Below the pieces are notes generated by a model. It made no database searches. It saw only the letters and a program-made list of their open reading frames with translations, and was not told where the DNA came from. The translations under genes were made by a program, and so were the position numbers. Source: Staphylococcus sp. M0911 (GTDB lineage Bacteria > Bacillota > Bacilli > Staphylococcales > Staphylococcaceae). Taken from it: a stretch of 64,000 nucleotides of DNA. How positions within the stretch are numbered: the first letter of the stretch is position 1; each line of letters starts with the position of its first letter. Of the stretch, positions 40,630-53,198 are shown piece after piece. The DNA lies in contig NZ_CP022881.1 in the NCBI RefSeq assembly GCF_003491325.1, positions 1,302,001 to 1,366,000 on the forward strand, given 5' to 3'.

Positions 40630-41769
40630 ATGAAAATAGGTATTACTTGTTACCCGTCCATGGGTGGTTCAGGCATTATTGCTACAGAGTTAGGCATTAA
40701 AATGGCAGAAAGAGGACACGAAGTCCATTTTATCACTTCAAATATACCATTTAGAATCCGTAAACCATTACCAAATATGATTTTCCATCAAGTCGAAGTA
40801 AATCAATATGCCGTTTTCCAATATCCACCATATGATATTACATTAAGCACAAAAATTTCAGAAGTTATTAAAGAATATGATTTAGATATTCTACATATGC
40901 ACTATGCTGTACCACATGCAATTTGTGGTATTTTAGCGAAGCAAATGTCAGGTAAAGATATTAAAATAATGACGACCTTACATGGTACAGACATTACTGT
41001 ACTCGGCTATGATCACTCATTAAAAGGTGCCATTAAATTTGGTATAGAAGAAAGTGATATCGTTACAAGTGTGAGTCATTCTTTAGCAGAACAAACAAAA
41101 GAAATTATTCATACTGACAAAGAAATTGTTCCAATTTATAATTTTGTAAGAGAAAATGAATTCCCTACACGACATGATGAAACATTTAAAACAGATTATG
41201 GTATTTCACCCAATGAAAAGGTACTCATACATGTTTCTAACTTTAGATCCGTCAAACGTATCGACACCATAATTGAAACGTTTGCTAAAGTTCATGAAAA
41301 AATACCAAGTAAATTAGTTCTCTTAGGTGATGGGCCTGAACTTATTGATATGCGTCAAAAGACACGAGATTTAGGTGTAGAAGAACATGTCTTATTTTTA
41401 GGGAAACAAGACAATGTGAGCGCATTTTATCAATTGTCCGATTTAGTACTCTTATTAAGTGAAAAAGAAAGTTTTGGTTTAACACTGTTAGAAGCAATGA
41501 AAACAGGCGTCGTACCTATAGGATCAAACGCAGGCGGAATTAAAGAAGTTATCAAACATGGTGAAACAGGCTATATTGTCGATGTAGGGGATAGCGAACA
41601 AGCAGCACAATATGCTATTAAACTGTTACAAGATCGCAAACTTTATGAACAATTTCAGTCACAAATGCTATTAGACATTGAGCAGCGTTTCGGTTCAGAA
41701 TTAATTACTGACCAATATGAATATTATTATCGTAAAATGCTAAATAAAGGTGAGGACTTGCATGACTAA
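40630..41769 (+). CDS. bshA: N-acetyl-alpha-D-glucosaminyl L-malate synthase BshA
   Basis: First step of bacillithiol synthesis: GT4 glycosyltransferase joining UDP-GlcNAc and L-malate. It is 379 residues. N-terminal glycine-rich loop [15 protein letters not shown] and malate/UDP region [24 protein letters not shown]-terminal donor site [14 protein letters not shown] and [26 protein letters not shown]. It overlaps cca by eight bases. The later steps (bshB, bshC) are not in this window. Confidence 0.95.
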   Translation: MKIGITCYPSMGGSGIIATELGIKMAERGHEVHFITSNIPFRIRKPLPNMIFHQVEVNQYAVFQYPPYDITLSTKISEVIKEYDLDILHMHYAVPHAICGILAKQMSGKDIKIMTTLHGTDITVLGYDHSLKGAIKFGIEESDIVTSVSHSLAEQTKEIIHTDKEIVPIYNFVRENEFPTRHDETFKTDYGISPNEKVLIHVSNFRSVKRIDTIIETFAKVHEKIPSKLVLLGDGPELIDMRQKTRDLGVEEHVLFLGKQDNVSAFYQLSDLVLLLSEKESFGLTLLEAMKTGVVPIGSNAGGIKEVIKHGETGYIVDVGDSEQAAQYAIKLLQDRKLYEQFQSQMLLDIEQRFGSELITDQYEYYYRKMLNKGEDLHD

Positions 41770-42964
41770 TGAACTATTTGAGAGTGCTAAACCCATTTTA
41801 AACCAAATACAACAGCACGGGTATCAAGCATATTTTGTTGGTGGTTCTGTTAGAGATTACTTAATGCAACGTCCCATCCATGATATAGATATCACTACAA
41901 GTGCCACACCAGATGAAATTGAGTCCATATTCGATCATACGATACCTATTGGCAAAGAGCATGGAACGATTAATGTGGTATACAATCATGAAAATTATGA
42001 AGTAACTACGTTTCGTGCAGAAGAAGAATATATTGATCATCGACGACCTAGTGACGTACATTTTGTTCGAGATTTATATGAAGATGTACAACGTCGTGAT
42101 TTTACCATCAACGCCATTGCAATGGATACAGATTATCAAACATTTGATTATTTTAATGGCGAAGATGATATTAAAAATGGCATTATCAGAACGGTGGGAC
42201 AACCTACTGAACGATTTGAAGAAGATGCACTGCGCATATTACGAGGATTGCGTTTTCAATCACAACTTAATTTCAAAATTGAAAATCATACATTTAAAGC
42301 TATGGCAAATCAAATTGAAGATATTAAATATTTATCAATTGAACGTATTATCGTTGAGCTAAAAAAATTAATTTCTGGGCGAAATGTTGCTACGAGTTAC
42401 CATCATCTCAATCAATTAAAGGCGTTTAACTATATACCTTATTTTCAAAATTTTGAAATGCATCTATTAAACATCGACGAACCGATGCATTTTGATACAT
42501 GGATAGCATTGATTAACTCAAAATTTGATGAACAACAATCTTTGTCACCACTTAAAATCAGTAATAAAGAGAAGTCTCATATTAAACAACTAACAAACAT
42601 TATTAGTCAATTACCAACCATTAGCACTAAAAAAGATTTAATAATGATGGTATACGACTATGATATCAATGATATATTAACTGTAATTGAGCTTAGTACG
42701 CTACTATCTAAGAATCAATTTGAGACACCCAATCCACTGATGATTAATCCACAGTCAATCATGGAAAGTTATCATCAATTACCAATACATGAACGACAAC
42801 AACTTGCAGTGAATGGTAGTGATTTAATGCAACATTTAAATCAACGAGGTGGACCTTGGGTAAAAGATGTTTTACGACAAATAGAATGTGCAGTAATAAC
42901 GAAACAAGTTATTAACACACACGATGAAATAATGAAATGGGTGGATAAACATGTCGAAATATAG
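41762..42964 (+). CDS. cca: CCA-adding tRNA nucleotidyltransferase
   Basis: Adds or repairs CCA at tRNA 3' ends. It is 400 residues from ATG 41762 ([16 protein letters not shown]). Class II nucleotidyltransferase: GGSVRDYL, the metal motif [17 protein letters not shown] and [16 protein letters not shown] are all present. Upstream GGTGAGG lies in the bshA end. It overlaps bshA by 8 and birA by 14 bases. Confidence 0.94.
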   Translation: MTNELFESAKPILNQIQQHGYQAYFVGGSVRDYLMQRPIHDIDITTSATPDEIESIFDHTIPIGKEHGTINVVYNHENYEVTTFRAEEEYIDHRRPSDVHFVRDLYEDVQRRDFTINAIAMDTDYQTFDYFNGEDDIKNGIIRTVGQPTERFEEDALRILRGLRFQSQLNFKIENHTFKAMANQIEDIKYLSIERIIVELKKLISGRNVATSYHHLNQLKAFNYIPYFQNFEMHLLNIDEPMHFDTWIALINSKFDEQQSLSPLKISNKEKSHIKQLTNIISQLPTISTKKDLIMMVYDYDINDILTVIELSTLLSKNQFETPNPLMINPQSIMESYHQLPIHERQQLAVNGSDLMQHLNQRGGPWVKDVLRQIECAVITKQVINTHDEIMKWVDKHVEI

Positions 42965-43922
42965 TCAAGATGTCGTTAGAATGTTATATGAACATCAACC
43001 TGAATATATTTCAGGTCAATATATTGCAGATCAATTAAATATTTCAAGAGCAGCTGTTAAAAAAGTCATTGATCAATTAAAAATGAACGGGTGTCAAATA
43101 GAATCTATTAATCATAAAGGGCATTTACTGAAACAATTACCTGATCAATGGTACAGTGGCATTGTTAATCCAATTATTGAGCAACGTCACATATTTGACT
43201 ATGTTGACGTCATGAGTACAGTAGATTCAACACAACTCAAAGCAAAGCAAGCACTAGTAGGGAACCAGGATTCATTTATTATTTTAAGCGATGAACAAAC
43301 GAAAGGGCGTGGACGTTTCAATAGATATTGGCGTTCTAGTAAAGGGAAAGGACTTTGGATGTCGATTGTCCTACGTCCCGATGTACCATATGCGATGATT
43401 CCTAAATTCAATTTATTTATAGCATTAGGTATAAGAGATGCGATACAACAATTTTCAAAGCATGATGTAACAATAAAATGGCCAAACGATATATACATAG
43501 ATGGCAAAAAATTATGTGGTTTTTTAACTGAGATGGTTGCTAATTATGATGCTATTGAAGCAATTATATGTGGTATAGGCATTAATATGAATCATGACGT
43601 TTCTGATTTTGATGAAGAGATTCAACATAGCGCAACCAGTATACGAATTCATTCTGAAAATAACTTTAATAGATATGAATTTCTAGATGTATTAACTCAA
43701 AATATTGAACGCCGCTATCAACAATTTTTGACTGTTCCATTTGAAGAGATCAGAGAAGAATATATCGCTGCAACAAATATGTGGAATAAACCATTACGCT
43801 TTACTGAAAATGATAAACAATTTATTGGCGAAGCAATAGATATCGACCATGATGGATTTTTAATGGTTAAAGATGATGAGGGGCAACTTAGAAGGTTAAT
43901 CAGTGCAGATATAGAATTATAA
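42951..43922 (+). CDS. birA: bifunctional biotin-protein ligase / biotin operon repressor
   Basis: Attaches biotin to carboxylases and represses biotin genes with biotinyl-AMP. It is 323 residues. N-terminal winged helix ([24 protein letters not shown]) makes it the regulatory class II form. Ligase core [39 protein letters not shown] and GIGINMNH, then an SH3-like C-terminal domain. Last of the overlapping bshA-cca-birA set, and dinG follows after 24 bases. Confidence 0.95.
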   Translation: MSKYSQDVVRMLYEHQPEYISGQYIADQLNISRAAVKKVIDQLKMNGCQIESINHKGHLLKQLPDQWYSGIVNPIIEQRHIFDYVDVMSTVDSTQLKAKQALVGNQDSFIILSDEQTKGRGRFNRYWRSSKGKGLWMSIVLRPDVPYAMIPKFNLFIALGIRDAIQQFSKHDVTIKWPNDIYIDGKKLCGFLTEMVANYDAIEAIICGIGINMNHDVSDFDEEIQHSATSIRIHSENNFNRYEFLDVLTQNIERRYQQFLTVPFEEIREEYIAATNMWNKPLRFTENDKQFIGEAIDIDHDGFLMVKDDEGQLRRLISADIEL

Positions 43923-43946
43923 CAAAGTTAACTAGGAGAGATAGCT

Positions 43947-46655
43947 ATGGGCATAGCAACATATGCAGTTGTTGATTTGGAAACAACAGGTAATCAACTT
44001 GATTATGATGATATTATTCAAATTGGCATTACATTCGTTCGACAAAACAAAATAATAGGTACATATCATTCAATGATCAGAACTGATTTGGATATACCAC
44101 CGTTTATTCAAGCACTCACTTCTATAGAAGAAACAATGCTTGAAAAGGCACCGTATTTCAAAGAAATTGCCCATGATATTCATCAACAATTACAAGATTG
44201 TGTATTTGTTGCACATAATGTCGCCTTTGATTTAAATTTCATTAAAAAAGCATTTAAAAATTGCAATATCAAATACCGTCCAAAACGTGTGTTGGATACA
44301 TTAGAGCTATTTAAAATTGCATTTCCAACTGATAAAAGCTATCAACTTAGCGAATTAGCTGAGGCGCATGATATTCCTTTAAACAATGCACATAGAGCTG
44401 ATGAAGATGCGACAACTACAGCTCAACTCATGATTAAAGCCTTCGAAAAGTTCGAACAATTACCATTAGATACATTAAAACAATTATATTACTTAAGTAA
44501 GGACTTAAAATATGATTTATATCACATTTTATTTGAAATGGTACGCCAAAATAATAACGTGGCGTTAGACAGTCAATATGGTCAATTCGAACAAATCATC
44601 TATAAAAAGCAAGTCGATTTAAAAGGGCCAGTTACAGAATTTAACGGATCATTGAAAACATTATATAAAAAAGCAACAAAACAATTAGGCTTAACCTATC
44701 GACCACAACAACTCTATTTGTCTGAAATCATATTAGAACAACTTATGCATAGTGAAAAAGCAATGATAGAAGCGCCTCTTGGAAGCGGTAAATCATTAGC
44801 TTATCTATTAGCAGCGTTAATGTATAATATTGAAACTGGTAGACATGTGATGATTTCAACAAATACCAAATTATTACAAAGTCAGTTATTAGAAAAGGAT
44901 ATTCCAGCGCTCAATCAAGCACTTGATTTTAAAGTCAATGCTACATTAATTAAGAGCAAAAATGACTATATCTCTTTAGGCTTAATTAGCCAAATCCTAA
45001 AAGAAGAAACGAATAATTACGAAGTTAGTATTCTTAAAATGCAATTATTAATATGGATTACTGAAACACAAACAGGTGATATTCAAGAATTGAATTTAAA
45101 AGGCGGACAGAAAATGTATTTCGATCAGAAGATTGAAACCTATGTGCCAGTCCGTCATGATATACATTACTATAATTATCTCAAACGTAATGCGCAGAAC
45201 ATCCAAATTGGTATTACCAACCATGCACATCTAATCCATTCGGATGCTGAAAATTCTATATATCAATTGTTTGATGATTGTATCATTGATGAAGCACATC
45301 GATTACCAGATTATGCTCTTAATCAAGTAACCAATGAGTTAAACTATGCAGATATTAAATATCAGTTGGGCTTAATTGGTAAAAACGAAAATGAAAAACT
45401 TCTAAAAGCCATTGATCATTTAGAACAACAACGTATTTTAGAAAAACTAGATATTGCACCCATCGATGTGTTTGGTTTGAAATCTAATATTAATGACATA
45501 CATGATCTTAATGAACGTTTATTTGACGATATTTATGATATCGTACAAAGCTCAGACGTTTATGACGACGATATTCATAAATATCACTATGTCTATGAAT
45601 TTGAAAATGACCAAATTCTGAAGGACTTGCATCTTTTAATAAACAAACTTAATAAAACATTAGAAGTCTTTAATGGTATGAGTCATAAAACGATTAAAAC
45701 AATGCGTAAACAGCTACTATATCTAAAAGAACGCTTTAGACAAATAGAACAAAGTTTAAAAAATCATCATACAAGCTTTATCTCTATTAAAAACTTAAGT
45801 CAGAAATCCACTATACGCTTATTCGTTAAAGATTACGCTGTTAAAGACATTTTGACGCAACAAGTATTAGATAAATTTAATACTTTAACATTTATTTCAG
45901 GTACATTAACATTCAATCATTCATTCGATTCCTTCAAAAATTGGTTCAATAAGGATATTCAATTTAATACGTATGAAGTCACGACATCAGTTCAAAATAC
46001 TAAAAATACGAATGTTTTTATACCTTCAGATGTGGCTCCTTATAACTATAAAAATATTGATGATTATGTCGCATCCATTGTCAATTATGTTATAGAATAT
46101 ACCAACACTACCGAATCTAAATGTCTCATATTATTTACAAGCTATAAAATGATGCATATGGTTCAAGATATGTTAAATGAATTACCAGAATTTGAGGATT
46201 ATGTCATCTTAACACAGCAACAAAATCAAAATTACAAAATCGTTCAACAATTTAATCACTTTGATAAATCTATATTACTAGGTACCTCTACGTTCTTTGA
46301 AGGATTTGACTTTCAAGCAAATGGCATCAAATGTGTCATGATTGCTAAATTGCCATTTATGAATAAAAACAATGCCAAATATTGGCTAATGGATTCAGAA
46401 TTTGAATCTACCTTCAAAGATTATGTATTACCTGATGCCGTTACCCGATTTAGACAAGGGTTAGGTCGTTTAATACGACATGAAAATGATAAAGGATTAA
46501 TTGTGTCATTCGATGATCGCTTAGTAAATAGTAATTATAAAAGTTTCTTTGAACAAACATTAGAAAATTATCGCCAGAAAAAGGGTGATTTGAATCAATT
46601 TAGTAAATTATTGAAGCAAATTCAAAAGACAGTTGATAAAGACATCAATCAATAA
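43947..46655 (+). CDS. dinG: DinG-family protein: DEDDh exonuclease fused to XPD-like helicase domain
   Basis: 902 residues. The N-terminal 3'-5' exonuclease domain has VVDLETTG (D10, E12), [10 protein letters not shown] and HRADEDA. The helicase part has Walker A LGSGKS (K282) and DEAH box at 448-451. The C-terminal motifs are [13 protein letters not shown] and [10 protein letters not shown]. The four Fe-S cysteines of E. coli DinG are absent. S. aureus DinG is reported to act as a 3'-5' exonuclease rather than a helicase, and the same may hold here. Confidence 0.93.
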   Translation: MGIATYAVVDLETTGNQLDYDDIIQIGITFVRQNKIIGTYHSMIRTDLDIPPFIQALTSIEETMLEKAPYFKEIAHDIHQQLQDCVFVAHNVAFDLNFIKKAFKNCNIKYRPKRVLDTLELFKIAFPTDKSYQLSELAEAHDIPLNNAHRADEDATTTAQLMIKAFEKFEQLPLDTLKQLYYLSKDLKYDLYHILFEMVRQNNNVALDSQYGQFEQIIYKKQVDLKGPVTEFNGSLKTLYKKATKQLGLTYRPQQLYLSEIILEQLMHSEKAMIEAPLGSGKSLAYLLAALMYNIETGRHVMISTNTKLLQSQLLEKDIPALNQALDFKVNATLIKSKNDYISLGLISQILKEETNNYEVSILKMQLLIWITETQTGDIQELNLKGGQKMYFDQKIETYVPVRHDIHYYNYLKRNAQNIQIGITNHAHLIHSDAENSIYQLFDDCIIDEAHRLPDYALNQVTNELNYADIKYQLGLIGKNENEKLLKAIDHLEQQRILEKLDIAPIDVFGLKSNINDIHDLNERLFDDIYDIVQSSDVYDDDIHKYHYVYEFENDQILKDLHLLINKLNKTLEVFNGMSHKTIKTMRKQLLYLKERFRQIEQSLKNHHTSFISIKNLSQKSTIRLFVKDYAVKDILTQQVLDKFNTLTFISGTLTFNHSFDSFKNWFNKDIQFNTYEVTTSVQNTKNTNVFIPSDVAPYNYKNIDDYVASIVNYVIEYTNTTESKCLILFTSYKMMHMVQDMLNELPEFEDYVILTQQQNQNYKIVQQFNHFDKSILLGTSTFFEGFDFQANGIKCVMIAKLPFMNKNNAKYWLMDSEFESTFKDYVLPDAVTRFRQGLGRLIRHENDKGLIVSFDDRLVNSNYKSFFEQTLENYRQKKGDLNQFSKLLKQIQKTVDKDINQ

Positions 46656-46657
46656 TC

Positions 46658-46697
46658 AAAATGGTAATCACGCTTCACTGTGATTACCATTTTAAAT
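46658..46697 (+). terminator. terminator of dinG
   Basis: AAAATGGTAATCAC / GTGATTACCATTTT with short T run. Confidence 0.85.
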
Positions 46698-46816
46698 TCA
46701 TATCATATTTAAATCGTGAGTATATGCACATACTTTTAATTCAAGTTCTAGAAGTTACCTACATATTTTGTTAAAATAAACAGGTATTGAAAAAAGATAA
46801 AAATAGGAGACTGGTT

Positions 46817-48109
46817 ATGAAAACAACGATTAAACAAGCAAAGCAACATCTTAACCAAGAAGTGACAATCGGTGCTTGGTTAACTAACAAACGTTCAAGT
46901 GGTAAAATTGCGTTTTTACAATTACGTGATGGAACTGGATTTATGCAAGGTGTCGTAGTTAAATCTGAAGTAGACGAAGACGTTTTTAACTTATCTAAAG
47001 AAATTACACAAGAGTCTTCTTTATATGTAACAGGTACAATTACAGAGGATAATCGTTCAGACTTAGGTTATGAAATGCAAGTAAAATCTATCGAAGTCAT
47101 TCACGAAGCACATGATTATCCAATCACACCAAAGAACCATGGTACAGAGTTCTTAATGGATCATCGTCACTTATGGTTACGTTCTAAAAAACAACATGCC
47201 GTGATGAAAATTAGAAATGAAATCATTAGAGCAACATATGAGTTCTTTAATGAAAATGGTTTCACTAAAATTGATCCACCTATTTTAACAGCGAGTGCAC
47301 CAGAAGGTACAAGTGAATTATTCCATACAAAATATTTTGATGAAGATGCCTTCTTATCACAAAGTGGACAATTATATATGGAAGCTGCAGCAATGGCACA
47401 TGGTCGCGTATTTTCATTTGGCCCAACTTTCAGAGCTGAAAAATCAAAAACAAGACGTCATTTAATTGAATTCTGGATGATTGAACCAGAAATGGCATTT
47501 ACTGAACACGCAGAAAGCTTAGAAGTACAAGAACAATATGTTGCACATGTCGTTCAATCAGTACTTAAAAATTGTCAGTTAGAACTTAAAGCATTAGATC
47601 GTGACACTTCTAAATTAGAAAAAGTAGCAGCGCCATTCCCAAGAATAACGTATGATGATGCTGTTAAGTTCTTAAAAGAAGAAGGCTTCGATGATATCGA
47701 GTGGGGCGAAGATTTCGGTGCACCACATGAAACAGCTATTGCAAATCATTATGACTTACCAGTATTTATCACAAATTACCCAACTAAAATTAAGCCATTC
47801 TATATGCAACCAAATCCAGATAATGAAGATACTGTATTATGTGCTGATTTAATTGCACCAGAAGGTTACGGTGAAATTATTGGTGGTTCTGAACGTATTA
47901 ATGATTTAGAATTACTAGAACAACGTATTAATGAACACGAATTAGATCCAGAAGCCTATAGTTATTACCTAGATTTACGCCGCTATGGTAGCGTACCTCA
48001 CAGTGGTTTTGGACTTGGTTTAGAACGTACTGTTGCTTGGATCTCTGGTGTAGAACACGTGCGAGAAACGTCACCATTCCCACGTTTATTAAATCGTTTA
48101 TACCCATAA
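46817..48109 (+). CDS. asnS: asparaginyl-tRNA synthetase
   Basis: Charges tRNA-Asn. It is 430 residues from ATG 46817 ([16 protein letters not shown]), with AGGAG upstream. An N-terminal OB-fold anticodon-binding domain is followed by the class II core: motif 2 [21 protein letters not shown] and motif 3 [13 protein letters not shown]. The short leader (about 120 bases) has no T-box, unlike many synthetase genes. dnaD and nth follow, as in B. subtilis. Confidence 0.96.
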   Translation: MKTTIKQAKQHLNQEVTIGAWLTNKRSSGKIAFLQLRDGTGFMQGVVVKSEVDEDVFNLSKEITQESSLYVTGTITEDNRSDLGYEMQVKSIEVIHEAHDYPITPKNHGTEFLMDHRHLWLRSKKQHAVMKIRNEIIRATYEFFNENGFTKIDPPILTASAPEGTSELFHTKYFDEDAFLSQSGQLYMEAAAMAHGRVFSFGPTFRAEKSKTRRHLIEFWMIEPEMAFTEHAESLEVQEQYVAHVVQSVLKNCQLELKALDRDTSKLEKVAAPFPRITYDDAVKFLKEEGFDDIEWGEDFGAPHETAIANHYDLPVFITNYPTKIKPFYMQPNPDNEDTVLCADLIAPEGYGEIIGGSERINDLELLEQRINEHELDPEAYSYYLDLRRYGSVPHSGFGLGLERTVAWISGVEHVRETSPFPRLLNRLYP

Positions 48110-48148
48110 TATTGAATGAATTCAATTTAGATAGATACTACACTTATT

Positions 48149-48188
48149 AAGCCTGGGACATAAAATCATGTCACAGGCTAGATTTTTA
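48149..48188 (+). terminator. terminator of asnS
   Basis: AGCCTGGGACAT / ATGTCACAGGCT with one mismatch, then ATTTTTA. The GCCTGGGACAT motif is a very frequent intergenic dyad in staphylococcal genomes. Confidence 0.75.
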
Positions 48189-48243
48189 TATTAGCTGTAT
48201 CTTGTATAATTTCTTAAGTACAAATAATGATGGGAGGGGTAAG

Positions 48244-48930
48244 ATGGATAAATTTCAATTAAAAACGAGACCTGTCGTTATTCGGCGAGAATTGCTTGAT
48301 CATTATAGTGAATTAGGATTAGATGAACAAGACTTAATTATATTAATTAAACTCATCTATGCATCTGAAACATCAAACAAGCAACCATCTATAGAATTAT
48401 TACAAAAAGGGTCTAATATGCAACCACGTGAAGTAACGGCAGTTATTCAAAATTTAATTCAACGTGAACTCTTAGAATTAAATGTTAATAAAGATGAAGA
48501 AGGTCGCTTCACTGAATACATGAATTTAGATCCTTTTTATGAGAAATTAAGTCAATTACTCAAAAAAGAAACAATGACTACCAATGTACAAAGCGATAAA
48601 GAAAAGTTTAAAACTTTATTCCAAATGATTGAGCAAACCTTTGCGAGACCTTTATCACCTTATGAAATTGAAACATTAAATCAATGGATCGATGTTGATC
48701 AACACGATATTGATATTATTCAAGCAGCACTAGATGAAGCCAATAGTCAGAACAAGTTAAGCTTTAAATATATGGATCGTATATTATTAAATTGGAAGAA
48801 GAATAATGTTAAAACAATCGATGATTCAAAAGAAATTCGTAAACAATTTAATCAACCTAAAATGAAACATACAGTTAAAAAGGTGCCTAAATTTGATTGG
48901 CTAAATGGAGAGAAATCAGATGATAAGTAA
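48244..48930 (+). CDS. dnaD: primosomal DNA replication protein DnaD
   Basis: Helps load the replicative helicase at oriC and at PriA restart sites. It is 228 residues from ATG 48244, with GGGAGGGG upstream; a longer reading is not supported. N-terminal winged-helix DDBH1 domain (DLIILIKLIYASETSNKQPSIELLQKG). C-terminal DDBH2 domain with ARPLSPYEIETLNQWID and the diagnostic YMDRILLNWKKNNV. It overlaps nth by 11 bases. Confidence 0.94.
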   Translation: MDKFQLKTRPVVIRRELLDHYSELGLDEQDLIILIKLIYASETSNKQPSIELLQKGSNMQPREVTAVIQNLIQRELLELNVNKDEEGRFTEYMNLDPFYEKLSQLLKKETMTTNVQSDKEKFKTLFQMIEQTFARPLSPYEIETLNQWIDVDQHDIDIIQAALDEANSQNKLSFKYMDRILLNWKKNNVKTIDDSKEIRKQFNQPKMKHTVKKVPKFDWLNGEKSDDK

Positions 48931-49579
48931 GAAAAAAGCATTAGAAATGATTGATGTCATAGCAGATATGTTCCCAGATGCAGAATGCGAATTAAGACAT
49001 GATAATGCATTCGAACTCACAATTGCCGTGCTCTTATCAGCACAATGTACGGATATCTTAGTCAATAAAGTAACTAAATCATTATTTGCTAAATATAAAA
49101 CACCCGAAGACTATTTGAATGTCAGTGATGAGGAATTACAAAACGATATTAAATCAATTGGATTATATAGAAATAAAGCCAAAAATATCAAAAAATTATG
49201 TCAGTCGTTATTAGACAAGTTTGACGGTGAAATTCCACAAACACATCAAGAGTTAGAAAGTTTAGCAGGTGTAGGACGTAAAACTGCAAACGTAGTCATG
49301 AGTGTTGCATTTAATGAACCTTCTCTTGCTGTCGATACCCATGTAGAACGAGTATCTAAACGATTAGGTATTAACCGTTGGAAAGATAATGTGAGACAAG
49401 TTGAAGATAGACTTTGCTCTGTCATACCTAAAGAACGATGGAACAAAAGTCACCATCAACTCATTTTCTTTGGGAGATATCATTGCTTAGCTCGTAAGCC
49501 TAAATGTGATATTTGTCCTTTATTCAATGATTGTAGAGAAGGCCAGAAACGATATAAAGCAAGTTTGAAAGAAGTGTGA
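48920..49579 (+). CDS. nth: endonuclease III (DNA glycosylase/AP lyase)
   Basis: Removes oxidised pyrimidines in base-excision repair. It is 219 residues from ATG 48920, nine bases after GGAG. Helix-hairpin-helix LAGVGRKTANVV with catalytic K121, aspartate D139 in AVDTHVER, and a C-terminal [4Fe-4S] motif C-x6-C-x2-C-x5-C (CLARKPKCDICPLFNDC). Confidence 0.96.
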   Translation: MISKKKALEMIDVIADMFPDAECELRHDNAFELTIAVLLSAQCTDILVNKVTKSLFAKYKTPEDYLNVSDEELQNDIKSIGLYRNKAKNIKKLCQSLLDKFDGEIPQTHQELESLAGVGRKTANVVMSVAFNEPSLAVDTHVERVSKRLGINRWKDNVRQVEDRLCSVIPKERWNKSHHQLIFFGRYHCLARKPKCDICPLFNDCREGQKRYKASLKEV

Positions 49580-49584
49580 AATAA

Positions 49585-49911
49585 ATGATTGAAAAACAGG
49601 ACTTTGAGGAATTGGAACAACAACTTGATACATTAGCAAGTCAAAAAAAGTTAAATTCATCAGAAGCTAAACCTTTACTCGATGACTATTTTGATATGAT
49701 TATAGATTATTTTAAGCAAATTAATGAAATCAGTGATTTTGACTTAGCTTTATTAGATGATTATCCAGTTGTTCCAATGAACTTTTCAGAGCGTTATCAA
49801 TATATGCAAGCTCGAAAATATCATTTTATGGGATATAGACAAATGAAAACTTTAAAAACAGAGCTGATTAAAATGAATGCCTCATATCAAATTCGCAAAA
49901 AGAGAAAATAA
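49585..49911 (+). CDS. YpoC-like small conserved protein
   Basis: 108 residues, charged and helical, with a conserved central VVPMNFSERYQYMQARKYHFMGYRQMKTL segment. No enzyme motif. Its place just after nth and next to pbp2 is that of ypoC in B. subtilis, on which I base the name. The function is unknown. It starts five bases after nth, so it is part of dnaD-nth-ypoC. Confidence 0.72.
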   Translation: MIEKQDFEELEQQLDTLASQKKLNSSEAKPLLDDYFDMIIDYFKQINEISDFDLALLDDYPVVPMNFSERYQYMQARKYHFMGYRQMKTLKTELIKMNASYQIRKKRK

Positions 49912-49931
49912 AAGATTAGAAGTACTTTATC

Positions 49932-49973
49932 ATAAACTCGCTAACTAGACATATTTGTCATTAGCGAGTTTAT
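49932..49973 (+). terminator. terminator of dnaD-nth-ypoC
   Basis: ATAAACTCGCTAA / TTAGCGAGTTTAT followed by TT; convergent with the pbp2 terminator beside it. Confidence 0.8.
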
Positions 49974-49988
49974 TTGTATATTCGGACA

Positions 49989-50027
49989 TAAAAAAAGCAC
50001 AAACCTTGTTGTAAGGTTTGTGCTTTT
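49989..50027 (-). terminator. terminator of pbp2
   Basis: AAAGCACAAACCTT / AAGGTTTGTGCTTT with a T7 run on the minus strand. Confidence 0.88.
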
Positions 50028-50037
50028 CGTCTATGAG

Positions 50038-52287
50038 TTATGATGCTTTATTGTTAAATATCGCATTAAAACTGAATAGACGAGTTAAGGCATTGCCACT
50101 TTGTTGTTGTGAGCTAGTACCTTGTTGTTGTGAACTGCCATTTGAACTATTTGATGAACCATTTGATCCGTTTGTGTTACTACTGTTAGATGATGAAGAA
50201 TCGCTGTCACCATGCGTACTCTTATTAGTAGTATCGTTGTCAGGGTGACCACTAACAGATAATGAGTCTGGATCGCTACCTTCAACTGAGCTTGGTTTTT
50301 CAAAGTCTTTACCATCTCTAGATGAAATGTCTGACATAACGTCTTCGAATAGGTATTGTGGATATTCTTGTTCTGAATGTCCAACGAATGAGTTTGTACC
50401 GTATTCTTTAACTTTGTTGAAGCCCATCCACACTGACATAGTGTATTGAGGTGAGAATCCGTTAATCCAAACGTCTTTGGCTGCATTATCAGGTAAGTTA
50501 TATTGACTATAAATTTCAGCACCATAAGTACCTGTACCTGTTTTAGCACCCATATTAACGCCAGATACACCGTGTCCATAAGCAGAACCGTAAGCTTTGA
50601 AAGTACCTTTAAGCATTTCAGCTAACATGTATGCTGTAGAATCTTTCATTGCTTTATGGCTTGTATGATCATATTCAATCGTATCGCCATCATGAGTGAT
50701 AACTTTTTGAATTGAATGTGCATTGTTATACGTACCACCATTAGCAATTGCAGCAAATGCTGATGCTAATTGAGTAGGTGAGAATTCAGATGAAGAACCA
50801 CCTAATACCTCAGAAGGTCCGATTTTACCTTCGTAATCTAAACCAACTTTAGATGCGAATTTCTTAGGTGCATCATTACCAGCATGTTCTTTTGTTTGTT
50901 GCCATGCTTTTAAGGCTGGAATATTGAAACTTTGACGTAAAGCATCATAGATGTTTACTGTACCATGACTCTTAGTATCATAGTTTCGGAATGTTGATCC
51001 ATCAACTTGATATGATGATTCATCTTGAAGCGCATGGTTTGTTGCCCAATGCATATTTTCTATTGCTGGACCATAAGCTAAGAATGGTTTCAGTGATGAA
51101 CCAGTAGGGTGAGCATCTGTAGCTTGGTTTCTGTCAACAACGTCTTTATAATTACGTCCACCAGAAATAGCTACTAAACCACCAGTTTTACTATCTAAAA
51201 TAGTGGCACCAACTTGTTGGTCATCATTTTTGTAGAAGCTACCATTATTAATCTTATCTTGAAGCGTTTGTTGAACGTCTTTGTCCATATTAGTATAGAT
51301 CTTAATACCACTTTGAAGAACGTTACCTAAGTTTTCATCTTTGAAATGTTTGTTATTCATTAATTCTGATTTAACAAAGTTCACATAAGATGCTAATTCA
51401 GGATCTTTTTCTTCAGTCGTATTTTGACGTTCTTTATCAGTTCTTTGAACTAAATTAGCTTTAAGATCGATTTTCTTAGCTTTTTCATATTCTTTGTCGC
51501 TAATTCTCTTATGCATATGCATTAAATATAGCACTGTATCTTTACGACTCTCAGCTTCTTTAGGATGATCATAAATATTATAATTATTAGGTACTTGTGG
51601 TAAACCAGCTAAGTATGCTTCTTCAGCTAAGTTTAAATCTTTAAGATCTTTATTAAAGTAGTACTTAGCAGCAGCTTTAACACCAGTTACACCATCAGAG
51701 TAGTAAATCTTATTCAAGTAAACTTGGAAGATTTCATCTTTACTATACTCTTGTTCTAAACGGTAAGAAAGGTAAGCTTCTTGTGCTTTACGACCGATAG
51801 ATTTTTGTTGAGACAAGAATGCGTCTTTAACAACTTGTTGCGTTAAAGTAGAAGCACCCTGTGCACCAAATCCACCAGTTAAGTTTTTACCAACTGCACC
51901 GAATAGACGTTTATAGTCTAAAGCACCGTGATCATAGAAGCGATTATCTTCAGTAGCTAATACGGCATCTTTCATACCTTGTGGTACATCTTTGAGATTG
52001 ACATGTTCATGACGTTGACCATAATCTAACGTCTTGACTAAGTCACCATTTTTATCATAAATCTTAGCAGGGATTGGATCCTCTAACTTTGATTCTGTAA
52101 AAGCAGGTGCTTTCCATGCATAATATGCAAATAGTAAGATACCGAGCAACAATAGAACAATAAAGGCAATAAACATAAAGCCAATAATCTTAATAATCGT
52201 TCTCTTCACATTTCTATTCTTTTTTTCGTCGGACTTCTCATTACTGCCATTTTTCTTAGGCTGAGAAGACCCTTTGTTTTCCGTCAT
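50038..52287 (-). CDS. pbp2: bifunctional class A penicillin-binding protein 2
   Basis: Transglycosylase and transpeptidase of the cell wall. It is 749 residues. Short cytoplasmic tail, a transmembrane helix about residues 31-55 ([21 protein letters not shown]). GT51 domain with [13 protein letters not shown] and [12 protein letters not shown], then the transpeptidase with SxxK (TGSSLKPF), SxN (RQSFNIP) and KTG (AKTGTGTYG). After about residue 660 the tail is low-complexity Ser/Asn/Gly/Gln. S. aureus PBP2 is the homolog that cooperates with PBP2a in methicillin resistance. It overlaps recU by four bases. Confidence 0.96.
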   Translation of the reverse strand: MTENKGSSQPKKNGSNEKSDEKKNRNVKRTIIKIIGFMFIAFIVLLLLGILLFAYYAWKAPAFTESKLEDPIPAKIYDKNGDLVKTLDYGQRHEHVNLKDVPQGMKDAVLATEDNRFYDHGALDYKRLFGAVGKNLTGGFGAQGASTLTQQVVKDAFLSQQKSIGRKAQEAYLSYRLEQEYSKDEIFQVYLNKIYYSDGVTGVKAAAKYYFNKDLKDLNLAEEAYLAGLPQVPNNYNIYDHPKEAESRKDTVLYLMHMHKRISDKEYEKAKKIDLKANLVQRTDKERQNTTEEKDPELASYVNFVKSELMNNKHFKDENLGNVLQSGIKIYTNMDKDVQQTLQDKINNGSFYKNDDQQVGATILDSKTGGLVAISGGRNYKDVVDRNQATDAHPTGSSLKPFLAYGPAIENMHWATNHALQDESSYQVDGSTFRNYDTKSHGTVNIYDALRQSFNIPALKAWQQTKEHAGNDAPKKFASKVGLDYEGKIGPSEVLGGSSSEFSPTQLASAFAAIANGGTYNNAHSIQKVITHDGDTIEYDHTSHKAMKDSTAYMLAEMLKGTFKAYGSAYGHGVSGVNMGAKTGTGTYGAEIYSQYNLPDNAAKDVWINGFSPQYTMSVWMGFNKVKEYGTNSFVGHSEQEYPQYLFEDVMSDISSRDGKDFEKPSSVEGSDPDSLSVSGHPDNDTTNKSTHGDSDSSSSNSSNTNGSNGSSNSSNGSSQQQGTSSQQQSGNALTRLFSFNAIFNNKAS

Positions 52288-52910
52288 ACGCGGTCCTCAC
52301 TTTCATCTAATATCAACTTATCAACTGCTTTGAGGTAATTCAATCTAGGTTGATACTGATAAGGAATATGGTAACCATTTTTTCGTATTTCATCAACTGT
52401 TATTGATTTTTTAATATCCTTTTGATATCTATCCCAAAAGAATTCAAATTTAGAATAAGGTAATAGATATACTTCATCAAGCGATTTAAATCTTATCATT
52501 AAAAAAACAATACCGTGTTGTTGGTATGTGTTTCTCATATGATCCACTTGATGATCATGAATATTATTCAAAGGAAATGATGTTTTGTTCTTCGTTTCCT
52601 TTGCTTCAAAATCAATATAATAGCCATTATAAACACCATTATAATCAGTTGTTGAAGGCGTACGAAAATAAGCTTCATTTATCACAGCTTTACTCCTTTT
52701 TGGATAATGAACATTCACTATCTGTACAGGCGTAGGTTTCTTGTGAATGACTGCGATGCCACGCTTTAAATAAAAAGCATTAGAATGCTCAATATCTTTT
52801 TCAAGTGACATACCTCGTCCGCCATACTCAATATTACTTGAGTTTGACGTCGATTTGCGTCCGTCCAAAGACTTATTTTCTTTGTATGGTTGACCATTAG
52901 GATAATTCAT
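52284..52910 (-). CDS. recU: Holliday junction resolvase RecU
   Basis: Cuts four-way junctions in recombination and chromosome segregation. It is 208 residues from ATG 52910 (MNYPNGQPY), with GTGGTGA upstream. Nuclease core [29 protein letters not shown] contains the D...E-x-K catalytic set, then NIHDHQ. recU-pbp2 is a conserved pair in Bacilli and links repair with division-time wall synthesis. Confidence 0.95.
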   Translation of the reverse strand: MNYPNGQPYKENKSLDGRKSTSNSSNIEYGGRGMSLEKDIEHSNAFYLKRGIAVIHKKPTPVQIVNVHYPKRSKAVINEAYFRTPSTTDYNGVYNGYYIDFEAKETKNKTSFPLNNIHDHQVDHMRNTYQQHGIVFLMIRFKSLDEVYLLPYSKFEFFWDRYQKDIKKSITVDEIRKNGYHIPYQYQPRLNYLKAVDKLILDESEDRV

Positions 52911-52947
52911 ATATTTCACCACACAAGCTTGGTAGTAAACTGCAATT

Positions 52948-52976
52948 ATTATACACAACAATTTACGATTTACCAA
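52948..52976 (-). promoter_or_regulatory. promoter of recU-pbp2
   Basis: Minus strand TTGGTA (52976-52971), exact 17-base spacer, TATAAT (52953-52948). The gap to yppE (52911-53253, 343 bases) holds this promoter and the yppE promoter. The AT-rich middle shows nothing else. Confidence 0.7.
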
Positions 52977-53198
52977 ACTTTTATAAAATTAATGTATATT
53001 TAACTAACCAAAAATACATCAAACCTTATTTTAACGTGCTTTCATCAAATAAACAATAAAAACAATCACATTTATCTCCATGTATATCGACAATCTTTCT
53101 ATCATTTTAATAGCATGTCATTAATGCTCTAATGTAAAAATCATAAATTAATATCAACTTTGATAATATTTTCTGGCTTTTGTCCATTATTAAACACT

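Noticed and set aside
46698..46816. Possible T-box leader before asnS
   Set aside because: The leader is only about 120 bases and has neither the T-box sequence nor a specifier stem with terminator.
48149..48188. GCCTGGGACAT dyad after asnS as a new small RNA
   Set aside because: This dyad is a very common terminator-like element between staphylococcal genes and here sits exactly where the asnS terminator is expected.
50085..50579. 164-codon minus-strand frame at the 3' end of pbp2
   Set aside because: Same strand but wrong frame within pbp2. The real frame has the transpeptidase KTG motif and this one has no ribosome binding site.
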